64,000 bases of DNA from the NCBI RefSeq assembly GCF_006517175.1, contig NZ_CP041186.1:6537074-6601073 (forward strand), read 5' to 3'. Position 1 is the stretch's first letter. Each line of letters opens with the position of its first letter. Below are positions 7,587-15,316 of the stretch, piece by piece. The position numbers and the translations under genes are program-made. The notes beneath the pieces were generated by a model. The model was not told the origin of the DNA. It worked only from the letters and a program-made list of their open reading frames with translations, and made no database searches. Origin of the DNA: Persicimonas caeni. GTDB taxonomy: Bacteria > Myxococcota_A > Bradymonadia > Bradymonadales > Bradymonadaceae.

Positions 7587-9731
7587 TTGTACGCACGACG
7601 CCTCCCCCTCGCCGCACTTGTTGCCGCGCTTGTCGCAACCTTCGCTGTCGCCTGCTCGGACGACGACTCTCAGACCAACAACCAGACGCTCGGCGACGTC
7701 GGGCCTGACTCGCAGACGGACGCCGCAGATACATCGGACGACGCCGATGCGGCCGTCGACTTGGGCACGCGAGTGCGCTTCGACCCGACGTCCGACGACT
7801 TCTTCTCGGTGCCGTTTCCGAGCGACACGCGCCGCAAAGAAGACGGCTCGTTCGGGTTCAGCGATTGGGATGGAGCGTATGACAACGGGTTGTTGAAGCT
7901 GTGGTTCGACGCCGCTGACGACCTGATGGACGGCTGGGGCCTGGTGAGCGGGGTGTTTGTGCACTTCAGCGAGCCCATCGACCCGTCGACGTTGCCGCAG
8001 ACGATCGAGGCGTCGACGAGCACCGACGAGGGCTTTCCGAGCGTCTTCTTGATGGACGTCGACCCCGATTCTCCCCAGCAGGGCGAGATGCTGCCCATCG
8101 ACTGCAAATTCACCGAAGGCGAGGGGACCATCCACGACGCCAACCTGCTCGGCTGCATCTCGCCGTTCGGCGTGGTGCGCCGGCCCAATACGCGCTACGC
8201 GTTCGTGGTGACCACCCAGGTGACCGACACCGACGGCGAGCCGCTCGTTCCCGATGCGGCGATGGCCGAGCTGTTGGCTGGTGAGGACGTCGAAGGTGTC
8301 AACGGCACCGTGGCGGCTCAGCCGTACATCGACGCTAAGGAGCTTCTGACCGATGCCGGCTTGAGCGACGGTGCGATCGCCTCGATCACGCTCTTCACCA
8401 CCGGCGACCCGGCCTCTCGACTGGTGCGCATCAACGAGTACTACCGCAACCTGCCCGACCCGCAGTTCGACCCGAGCACGCTCACCTTCGTCGAGGAGCT
8501 CGACGACTACGTGGTGCTTCGCGGCACCTACGAAGTGCCCATCATCCAGGCCGGCGAGCGCCCGTATTCGTCGCCGCCCGACGGCAAGATCGTGTTCGAT
8601 GACTCGGGCGTGCCCGTCGAGCAGGCCAAGGACAGCGTGCCGTTTCTGGTGACCATCCCCAAGACTCCGATGCCCGAGGGCGGCTTTCCGGTGCTCATGT
8701 ATATGCACGGCTCGGGTGGTGAGATGCAGGAGCTCATCGACCGCGGCGCCAGACCCGACCTCGACACGCCGGCGCCGCACGGCACGGGTCCCGGAGGCGT
8801 GGTCGCCCCGTACGGCATCGCCGGCTTTGCGGCCGAGTTCCCGTTCCACGGCACGCGCTTCAGTCCGCCGGACACCACCGGCCTGAAGCTTTACGACCTG
8901 TTGAACAACCCGCGCGCGACCGTCGACAACTTCATTGTGTCGGCCAACGAGGTCACCCTGCATGCGCGCCTTCTGGCCAACGTCGAGATCGACCCGTCGG
9001 TCGCCAACGACCTGGTCGACACGGGCGACGCCGCCGACGGCAAGATCCGCTTCAACGCCGACTCGTTCACCGCCATGGGTCAGTCGATGGGCTCGACCAT
9101 CGGCCTGCCGGCGCTGACCGTCAGCGAAGAGATCGACGCCGGCATCCTGTCGGGCTCGGGCGGCACGCTCATCGAGACGGCGCTCGAGTCGATCAAGCCG
9201 TTCCGGCTCAAGCCCATCCTCAAGCGCGCGCTCGGCTACCGCAACGACGAGGTCCTCGACCGCTACGACATCGCGCTGAGCGCGGTGCAGCAGACGTGGG
9301 ACTTCGTCGACCCGGTGGTCCACGCTCGCCACGCCATTCACGAGCCGCATCCGAATACCCCGGCCAAGCATATCCTGCAGCACTCGGGCATCGACGACGG
9401 CTACTTCAGCGTCGAGAGCCGCACCGCCTTGTCGGGCGCGCTGGGCATCGACTTCGCCGAGCCGGTCGCCGAGACCGAAGCGCTCGACTTGATGACCCTC
9501 ATCGCGCCCGACCACGCCCAACCCTTGGCCACACCGGTCAGCGCCAACATCGACGGCACGATGACGGGCGTGGTCGGCATGTACGAGCCGAGCGTGATGG
9601 ACGGGCACAACGTGGCCTACCAGCGTGACGACGCGAAGGCGCAATATGCGTGCTTTGTGAAGACGGTGGGCGCGGATGGTGCGCCGGAGTTTCGGGCTGT
9701 GCAGGACGCACAGCCCGAGACGTGTGAGTAG
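7587..9731 (+). CDS. large secreted lipoprotein with alpha/beta-hydrolase-like motif
   Basis: 714 aa, TTG start with AAAGG 8 nt upstream. A lipoprotein signal ends VACS, followed by an Asp/Thr/Gln-rich linker to about residue 60. Segments resembling a bacterial Ig/big-type domain (HFSEPIDPSTLPQTIE...) precede an esterase-like region. That region has YMHGSGG, which could form an oxyanion loop, and AMGQSMGST, a GxSxG-type nucleophile elbow with Ser in GQSMG. A distal HSGIDDGYFS and a late DGHNVAY could supply acid and His. A serine hydrolase anchored in the outer envelope is inferred, and the substrate is unknown. It is flanked by repeats on both sides and convergent with gcvPB. Confidence 0.75.
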   Translation: MYARRLPLAALVAALVATFAVACSDDDSQTNNQTLGDVGPDSQTDAADTSDDADAAVDLGTRVRFDPTSDDFFSVPFPSDTRRKEDGSFGFSDWDGAYDNGLLKLWFDAADDLMDGWGLVSGVFVHFSEPIDPSTLPQTIEASTSTDEGFPSVFLMDVDPDSPQQGEMLPIDCKFTEGEGTIHDANLLGCISPFGVVRRPNTRYAFVVTTQVTDTDGEPLVPDAAMAELLAGEDVEGVNGTVAAQPYIDAKELLTDAGLSDGAIASITLFTTGDPASRLVRINEYYRNLPDPQFDPSTLTFVEELDDYVVLRGTYEVPIIQAGERPYSSPPDGKIVFDDSGVPVEQAKDSVPFLVTIPKTPMPEGGFPVLMYMHGSGGEMQELIDRGARPDLDTPAPHGTGPGGVVAPYGIAGFAAEFPFHGTRFSPPDTTGLKLYDLLNNPRATVDNFIVSANEVTLHARLLANVEIDPSVANDLVDTGDAADGKIRFNADSFTAMGQSMGSTIGLPALTVSEEIDAGILSGSGGTLIETALESIKPFRLKPILKRALGYRNDEVLDRYDIALSAVQQTWDFVDPVVHARHAIHEPHPNTPAKHILQHSGIDDGYFSVESRTALSGALGIDFAEPVAETEALDLMTLIAPDHAQPLATPVSANIDGTMTGVVGMYEPSVMDGHNVAYQRDDAKAQYACFVKTVGADGAPEFRAVQDAQPETCE

Positions 9732-9766
9732 GACGAAGTGGTCGGACGATCGCCAAGCCGACATCT

Positions 9767-9953
9767 TCCTCCCCGCTTTGCAGTTAAAAAGTGGGGAGGA
9801 TCGAGGAGGAGGAAAAAAGGCTTGCGAAAAGCAAAAAGGCCTCTCCCTCGGTCCCTCTCCCTCCCTTCGCTTCGCTACGGGCGGAGAGGGCTGCCTCTCC
9901 TCGGTCCTCTCCATCCCTCGGCTACGCCTCGGGCGGAGAGGATGCAGTTGCTC
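9767..9953. repeat. convergent intergenic hairpin and paired CTCTCC repeats
   Basis: A stem with arms TCCTCCCC (9767-9774) and GGGGAGGA (9793-9800), extended inward by CTTT/AAAG, could terminate either flanking gene. Between about 9840 and 9950 two related fold-back units follow one another. Each runs from CCTCTCC...CCCTC to GGGCGGAGAGG, with a ggctacgcctcggg-like centre. No gene is seen. The region separates the lipoprotein gene from the convergent gcvPB. Confidence 0.6.
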
Positions 9954-11573
9954 TTACGCACCTGCTTCTGAATCGTTCTGCTCCCTCGCCGCCACCAACT
10001 GTTTATAAGTCAGCACAGGCTGGCGCGCCGCGCGCGTCTCGTCGAGGCGCGTGCGGAAGGCGTTGTGCGGGGCGTGCTTGAGCAGTTCGGGGTTCTCGGC
10101 GGCCTCGTCGAGGATGGTGCGCACGGTCGTGGCGAACGCGTCGAGCGTGGCTCGAGACTCGGTCTCGGTGGGCTCGACCATCAGCGCGCCGTGGATATTC
10201 AGCGGGAAATAGACCGTGGGCGGGTGGAAGCCGTAGTCGATGAGGCGCTTGGCCACGTCGAGGGTCTCGACGCCGCGCTCCTGCAGGGTGTTGTCGTTGA
10301 AGACGACCTCGTGCATGCAGGTGCCCTCGAAGCCCACATCGAGCACGTCGTTGAGTTTGACGCGCAGGTAGTTTGCGTTGAGCACGGCGCGCTCGGTGAC
10401 CTCCTCGAGCTTGTGGCCGTACTCGGACAGGTAGGTGTAGCCGCGCACGTACACCAGGAAGTTGCCCCAGTAGGCCTTGAGCTTGCCGACCGACTGCGGG
10501 TGCTCCCAGCTCAGGTAGAATCGCTCGTTCTCGGCGGCGTCGGGATCGTCGTTCTTCGCCACGCGCGGCACGGGCAAAAACGGCTCGAGGTCGTCGCTCA
10601 CGCAGATGGGGCCGGCGCCCGGACCGCCGCCGCCGTGCGGCGTCGAGAAGGTCTTGTGCACGTTGTAGTGCATCACGTCGACGCCGAAGTCACCCGGGCG
10701 GGTCTTGCCTAGGATGGCGTTCATATTCGCGCCGTCCATGTAGACTTTGCCGCCGCCTTCGTGGACGATCTGGCAGATGTCGCCGATGTGGGTCTCGAAG
10801 AGCCCCATGGTGCTCGGGTTGGTGATCATCAGGCCGGCGACCGTCTCGTCCATCACCTCGGCGACCGCCTCGGGAAGGAGGCGTCCGTCCTCAGCGCACT
10901 TGACCTCGATGACATCGAAGCCGTTGAACGCCGCCGAAGCCGGGTTGGTGCCGTGGGCCGACTCGGGGACGATGATCTTTTTGCGCGCGGTGTCTCCGCG
11001 CGACTCGTGGAAGGCGCGGATGCACATCAGTCCGGCGAGCTCGCCCTGGGCGCCGGCGGCCGGCTGCAGCGAGCAGTGGGGCAGGCCGCTGACCTCGGTG
11101 AGGATGCCCTGCAGGTTGTAGAGCAACTCGAGCGCGCCCTGGCACCAGGTGTCGGGCATATACGGGTGCAGGCCGGCAAAGCCGGGCAGCCGCGCTACGC
11201 CCTCGTTGATCTTGGGGTTGTACTTCATCGTGCACGAGCCCAACGGGTAGAACCCGGTGTCGATGGAGTAGTTCCACTGGCTCATGCGGGTGTAGTGGCG
11301 AACGACCTCCGGCTCGCTGACCTCGGGGAGCTCGGCCTTCTCCGAGCGTACCAGCGCGTCGTCCCAGATGTCGGCGGGATCGAGTCGAGGTACGTCCCAG
11401 TCGTCGGCGTGGAGGCTAAAGCCGCGCCGCCCAGGTTGGCTGCGCTCGAAGATGAGCGGCTCTTCGAATTTGATGCCGCGCGAGACGTGCTCGCTGGGAG
11501 AGGTGGCCGCGTTCTCGACAAACGCAGCGGTTCCGTTGACGGGCTCCAGCTTACCTTGGCTTGCTTTGTTCAC
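9954..11573 (-). CDS. gcvPB: glycine dehydrogenase (decarboxylating) subunit 2
   Basis: P-protein beta subunit of the glycine cleavage system. It is PLP-dependent and decarboxylates glycine onto the H protein. The PLP lysine lies in HYNVHKTFSTPHGGGGPGAG, and LIFERSQPGRRG opens the conserved domain. I chose the GTG at 11573 because GAGGG sits five bases upstream. An in-frame ATG at 11606 without a Shine-Dalgarno would add 11 residues, and still earlier starts are unlikely. About 539 aa, slightly longer than usual because of an N-terminal tail of about 35 residues. gcvPA, gcvT and gcvH are not adjacent. It is divergent from parA. Confidence 0.93.
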   Translation of the reverse strand: MNKASQGKLEPVNGTAAFVENAATSPSEHVSRGIKFEEPLIFERSQPGRRGFSLHADDWDVPRLDPADIWDDALVRSEKAELPEVSEPEVVRHYTRMSQWNYSIDTGFYPLGSCTMKYNPKINEGVARLPGFAGLHPYMPDTWCQGALELLYNLQGILTEVSGLPHCSLQPAAGAQGELAGLMCIRAFHESRGDTARKKIIVPESAHGTNPASAAFNGFDVIEVKCAEDGRLLPEAVAEVMDETVAGLMITNPSTMGLFETHIGDICQIVHEGGGKVYMDGANMNAILGKTRPGDFGVDVMHYNVHKTFSTPHGGGGPGAGPICVSDDLEPFLPVPRVAKNDDPDAAENERFYLSWEHPQSVGKLKAYWGNFLVYVRGYTYLSEYGHKLEEVTERAVLNANYLRVKLNDVLDVGFEGTCMHEVVFNDNTLQERGVETLDVAKRLIDYGFHPPTVYFPLNIHGALMVEPTETESRATLDAFATTVRTILDEAAENPELLKHAPHNAFRTRLDETRAARQPVLTYKQLVAAREQNDSEAGA

Positions 11574-11824
11574 AGTCACCCTCGGGCCCTCAAAAGGGGC
11601 ATTCATCGATGGGGGTACAACGAAGTGGCTGGCGGCTATGTGGGTAACGCGCTTGTCGCGCGCGACACCTCTATATGGAGTTCGCGCCGACTTGGCAACC
11701 GTTGAAGGAGTCGAGCTCTTCCAAAGGCTTGGATGCGCCGTGCGGGTGACGCGTTGCGTCATCACGCCAAACACGCTAATTTGCACGTACCTCCCGAGAA
11801 TTCACGCAGTGCAGGAGCGACGGA

Positions 11825-12676
11825 ATGCGAAACCTGATCACCAACGGCCTCAAGAGACTCGTCAAGACTGAGGAGAAGTACCCGCGCGGCGATCGCCACG
11901 CCAAGATTCTGGCAGTGGCCACCGTCAAAGGTGGCGTCGGCAAGACGACCACGGCGGTCAACCTGGCGGCGGGGCTCGCCAAGTTCGAGGGGGCTAAGGT
12001 GCTGCTCATCGACTTGGACGCCCAGGGCCACTGCACCACGAGCCTTTCGGCGCGTCTGTCGACGTCCGTGCGCAAAAAGTCGGTCAGTGAGATTCTGTTG
12101 AGCGATGATCCTCTCGAGCTGCTCGACGCGCGCACCTCGGCGGGCATCGACAACCTCGACCTCACCCCGGCCGATCCCGGCTTGGCCGAGGCGGAAGGGC
12201 GCATCGCTCAAAAGATCGGCAAGGAGTCGTTGCTGCGCGACGCGCTCAAGATCACGCGCACCCACTACGACTACATCGTCATCGATTCGCCCCCCAACAA
12301 GGGCAACCTGACGCTCAACGCCCTGGTGGCTGCCGACAAGGTGCTCATCCCCACCGACCTGTCGGCGCTGTCGGTGCAGGGCGCCGACGAGCTCATCGGC
12401 ACGGTCGTCACCGTCAACGAGCGTCTCGGCCACAACTTGGGCGTCCTCGGCGTGGTGCTCACCCGGGTCGACGGACGCACCCAGTCGATCAACGATCAGA
12501 TCCTCGGCCAGATCGAAGAGGCTTGGAAGGACCTTCTGCTCGACACCCGCATCGGCATCAACACCGCACTGGCCAAGGCCCAGTTGGAGGGGCAGGCTAT
12601 TTATGAGTTCGCGCCAGATAGCCGTGGGGCGGAGCATTATGAGGCGTTGGTGCGGGAAGTGGCGCGGAAGTTCTGA
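11825..12676 (+). CDS. ParA/Soj-family ATPase (orphan)
   Basis: 283 aa, ATG with AGGAG 7 nt upstream. A deviant Walker A KGGVGKTT (residues 35-42) carries the signature Lys, followed by LIDLDAQGHCT (A') and YIVIDSPP (Walker B). Such ATPases segregate chromosomes or plasmids or position cargo such as chemoreceptor arrays, by cycling on nucleoid DNA. A basic N-terminal extension of about 25 residues precedes the core. No ParB or parS is next to it, so it could be a cargo-positioning MinD/ParA member instead of the chromosomal partitioner. It is divergent from gcvPB and followed by a separate promoter for the next gene. Confidence 0.9.
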   Translation: MRNLITNGLKRLVKTEEKYPRGDRHAKILAVATVKGGVGKTTTAVNLAAGLAKFEGAKVLLIDLDAQGHCTTSLSARLSTSVRKKSVSEILLSDDPLELLDARTSAGIDNLDLTPADPGLAEAEGRIAQKIGKESLLRDALKITRTHYDYIVIDSPPNKGNLTLNALVAADKVLIPTDLSALSVQGADELIGTVVTVNERLGHNLGVLGVVLTRVDGRTQSINDQILGQIEEAWKDLLLDTRIGINTALAKAQLEGQAIYEFAPDSRGAEHYEALVREVARKF

Positions 12677-12708
12677 ATGCGACCCTATCCCCCCAAAGCA
12701 ACAATTGT

Positions 12709-12737
12709 TTGAACTCCGGATGCCAATTCATTATAGT
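12709..12737 (+). promoter_or_regulatory. strong sigma-70-type promoter
   Basis: TTGAAC (12709-12714) and TATAGT (12732-12737) are separated by exactly 17 bp, close to the sigma-70 consensus. The predicted transcription start near 12744 leaves a leader of about 40-75 nt before the Cys-rich lipoprotein gene. It lies in the only AT-rich patch of the neighbourhood. Confidence 0.75.
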
Positions 12738-12819
12738 GGCTCGCGATATACCAAAACTTTCGTGAGTTTTTAGGCAAATACAGATGAACCAATCACCCAA
12801 AAATACCAAGAGGTCGCCT

Positions 12820-14238
12820 ATGGATGTGGGACGATGTAGGAAGGTTGCGCCAAAGATGCCACGTCTGTGGGTCGGACTGGCAGCCTTGTTTGTTTTGATG
12901 ATCGGCTTGGCCGGTTGTGGCGAGGACGACACCTCCGCGGTCGAGTCGTGCTCCTTCCATAGCGACTGCCCGGTCGGCACCTCGTGCAACTACGAGGGTA
13001 AATGCATCGAGGCTGCGTGCTCGAACTGCGAAAACGAGCCGAGCCTCGTCTGCCTGGTCACCGACGAGCACCCCGAGGGTGTTTGCTCGGTCCCCGAGTG
13101 CTCGAGCGACGGCGATTGCGCCGAAGGCGAATCCTGCCAGGAAGGCCTGTGCACCGACGGTAGCACGGTCGGCGACTGCCAGAGCGACGCTGACTGCGCT
13201 GACGGCGAAAAGTGCAACCTCGCCAACGAGTGCGTCCCCGACGACTCGACCGGCTGCACCACCAGCGACGACTGCGGCGATGGCGAGTACTGCGACCAAG
13301 ACGCCGGAAGCTGCGCTGTGGGCGACTGCTACGACTCGACCGACTGCGCCGACAGCGAGACCTGCGACACCAACAACACCTGCGTCCCCGACGGCACCGA
13401 CCCCTGTGGCGGCTGCCCGCAAGGCCAAACCTGCAACACCCAGACGAGCCAGTGTGAAGTCACCGGCACCGAGCCGTGCGGCGGAAGCTGCCCGTCCGGT
13501 CAGGTCTGCAACACCCAGACGGACCAGTGCGAGCCCGAGCAGAACTGCGACCCGGCCTGCACCGACGGCCAGATCTGTGACACGACCTCCGGCACCTGCA
13601 TCGATAATAACTGCCCTCCGGGCACCCCGGAGCCGAGCGATTGCGCGGCCGACCCGGTCTACAACAAGTTCGACGCCGATGGCTGCTTCTGCGCCCAGTG
13701 CCTGAGCGACAGCGACTGCGACACCGGCGCCGGCGAGACGTGCAACCCCAACGGTGAGTGCATCGTCTGCAACGAGAGCTGCGACCCGTCGCAGGGTGGC
13801 AACGCCTGTAGCGACCCCGGCTTCTACTGCGTGTCGAACTGCTGCATCGAGTGTGTCGGCAACAGCGACTGCCCGCAGGGCGAAGTCTGCGTCGACGGCT
13901 CGTGCGGCGCGCCGCCCGACTGCTCGGTCGATCCGTCGGCCTGCACCGGCGGCATGGTCTGCAACCAGTCCACCGGCCAGTGCGAGATGCCGCAGAGCGG
14001 AACGTCGTGCTCCTCGGACGCCGACTGCCAGCAAGGCCAGTTCTGCGACCCGAGCACTCAGACCTGCCAGAGCCTCATCGGCGACGGTAGCGGCATGACA
14101 TGCGACCCGCAGTGCCCCAGTGGCCCTGACGCCTGCATCTTCGGCATGATGTGCACCTGCCCGCAGGATGCGATGCCGTGGGAACAGGTTTGCCCGAGTG
14201 GCCAGGTTTGCCTCATCGGCGTGTGCATCGCGCTGTAA
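12820..14238 (+). CDS. Cys-rich repeat lipoprotein
   Basis: About 472 aa. The start at 12820 is preferred because AAGAGG lies 6 nt upstream. An ATG at 12784 would add 12 residues. A signal with a hydrophobic core ends LAGC. The mature protein is a long series of Cys-rich units of the form C-x-S-D-x-D-C-x-x-G-x-x-C and C-P-x-G-Q-x-C-N, like the Dickkopf/EGF-like cysteine-rich repeats common in myxobacterial-type surface lipoproteins. Extensive disulfides and surface exposure are inferred. It has its own strong promoter at 12709-12737 and ends at a perfect palindromic terminator. Function is unknown. Confidence 0.85.
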   Translation: MDVGRCRKVAPKMPRLWVGLAALFVLMIGLAGCGEDDTSAVESCSFHSDCPVGTSCNYEGKCIEAACSNCENEPSLVCLVTDEHPEGVCSVPECSSDGDCAEGESCQEGLCTDGSTVGDCQSDADCADGEKCNLANECVPDDSTGCTTSDDCGDGEYCDQDAGSCAVGDCYDSTDCADSETCDTNNTCVPDGTDPCGGCPQGQTCNTQTSQCEVTGTEPCGGSCPSGQVCNTQTDQCEPEQNCDPACTDGQICDTTSGTCIDNNCPPGTPEPSDCAADPVYNKFDADGCFCAQCLSDSDCDTGAGETCNPNGECIVCNESCDPSQGGNACSDPGFYCVSNCCIECVGNSDCPQGEVCVDGSCGAPPDCSVDPSACTGGMVCNQSTGQCEMPQSGTSCSSDADCQQGQFCDPSTQTCQSLIGDGSGMTCDPQCPSGPDACIFGMMCTCPQDAMPWEQVCPSGQVCLIGVCIAL

Positions 14239-14257
14239 GCAACAGGCATGGTGAATG

Positions 14258-14297
14258 AGAAAAGCCCCGGCTCGGTCGACCGAGCCGGGGCTTTTCT
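14258..14297. terminator. bidirectional Rho-independent terminator
   Basis: A perfect 40-nt palindrome centred between 14277 and 14278, with half-site AGAAAAGCCCCGGCTCGGTC. It has an A-run on the left and a T-run on the right. It serves both the Cys-rich lipoprotein gene (plus) and the convergent manA (minus). Confidence 0.9.
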
Positions 14298-14329
14298 GTG
14301 TGAGCTATCGAAAAACTACGAAGCTAAGT

Positions 14330-15316
14330 CTATAGCAAAGCTGCTCCGCCGAGGCCGGCGACGATGATGTCGGCGCCTCGAGTCCCCTGGAGGCTCACCT
14401 CGCCGACGCCCGCCGGAATCACCGCCGTCTCGCCGAACGAAAGCTCGACCGATGCGCCCGGGCCCTCGAGCACAACCGTGCCGCCGGCGGCAAAGACCAC
14501 CTGCGGTGTTCGTCCGTCGACCTTCCACGAAAGCTCGCGTACGCCGCTCACACGTTCGATGCGATAAGCGGGCACGTCGACGAGCACCGTGACGTCCTCG
14601 TTGCTCTCGCTCGTGTGACCGTCGAGCTTGGCGGGCGGGTGGGCGTCGAACTTCGAGACCCGCATCGCCTCCTCGAGATGCAACTCACGAGGCTCTCCGT
14701 CCATCCCGGGTCGGTTGTAGTCGTACACTCGGTAGGTGGTGTCGGAGGGTTGCTGGATTTCGAGCAGGGCGACGCCCTTGCAGATGGCGTGGATGGTGCC
14801 CGGTGAGACGCGAATGACGTCGCCGGGGGCGACCTCGACGCTACGAAGCACGTCGGCGGCCCGGTTCTCCTCGACCGCCATCCGAAAGTCGCTGGCGGTC
14901 GTCGGCTTGTCGAAGCCGTGCAGGATGCAGCCGCCGTCGTCGACGTCGAGGATGATCCAGCATTCGTCTTTGGAGTCGGCGTCGAGCCCGAGCCGCTCGA
15001 TATCGTCTTCGCCGGGGTGGACCTGCACGCTCAGGTCGTCCTGGGCGTCGAGCACCTTGACCAGAAGGGGAAAGGCGTCACCGACGCCGGCGGTCAGCGC
15101 GTCGCCCCAGAGCTCGATGAGCTCGGGCAGCGACTTGCCGGCCAGCGCACCGTTGGTCGCGAACGATTGGCCCTCGGGTAGGTCGGAGACCTCCCACGCC
15201 TCGCCGTACGGCGAGGCGTCGGGGAGCTCTTTGCCAAATACATCGGCCAACTTACGACCGCCCCACACCTTCTTTCGAAGGTAGGGGCGCATCTTCACAA
15301 TATACGGCTCGGTCAT
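14330..15316 (-). CDS. manA: mannose-6-phosphate isomerase, class I
   Basis: 328 aa, the short bacterial type I form. A zinc enzyme that interconverts fructose 6-phosphate and mannose 6-phosphate, feeding GDP-mannose for glycans. Metal-binding and active-site segments are visible: VQVHPGED (His), KDECW (Glu) and VSPGTIHAI (His), plus the N-terminal KKVWGG and GEAWEVS. The ATG overlaps the stop codon of the upstream TPR lipoprotein gene by one base (TAATG), so translation is probably coupled. No other sugar-nucleotide genes are adjacent. Confidence 0.93.
   Translation of the reverse strand: MTEPYIVKMRPYLRKKVWGGRKLADVFGKELPDASPYGEAWEVSDLPEGQSFATNGALAGKSLPELIELWGDALTAGVGDAFPLLVKVLDAQDDLSVQVHPGEDDIERLGLDADSKDECWIILDVDDGGCILHGFDKPTTASDFRMAVEENRAADVLRSVEVAPGDVIRVSPGTIHAICKGVALLEIQQPSDTTYRVYDYNRPGMDGEPRELHLEEAMRVSKFDAHPPAKLDGHTSESNEDVTVLVDVPAYRIERVSGVRELSWKVDGRTPQVVFAAGGTVVLEGPGASVELSFGETAVIPAGVGEVSLQGTRGADIIVAGLGGAALL

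Noticed and set aside
7563-9914. 783-codon minus-strand frame opposite the hydrolase lipoprotein
   Set aside because: Shadow of the plus-strand gene, which has a signal peptide and hydrolase motif.
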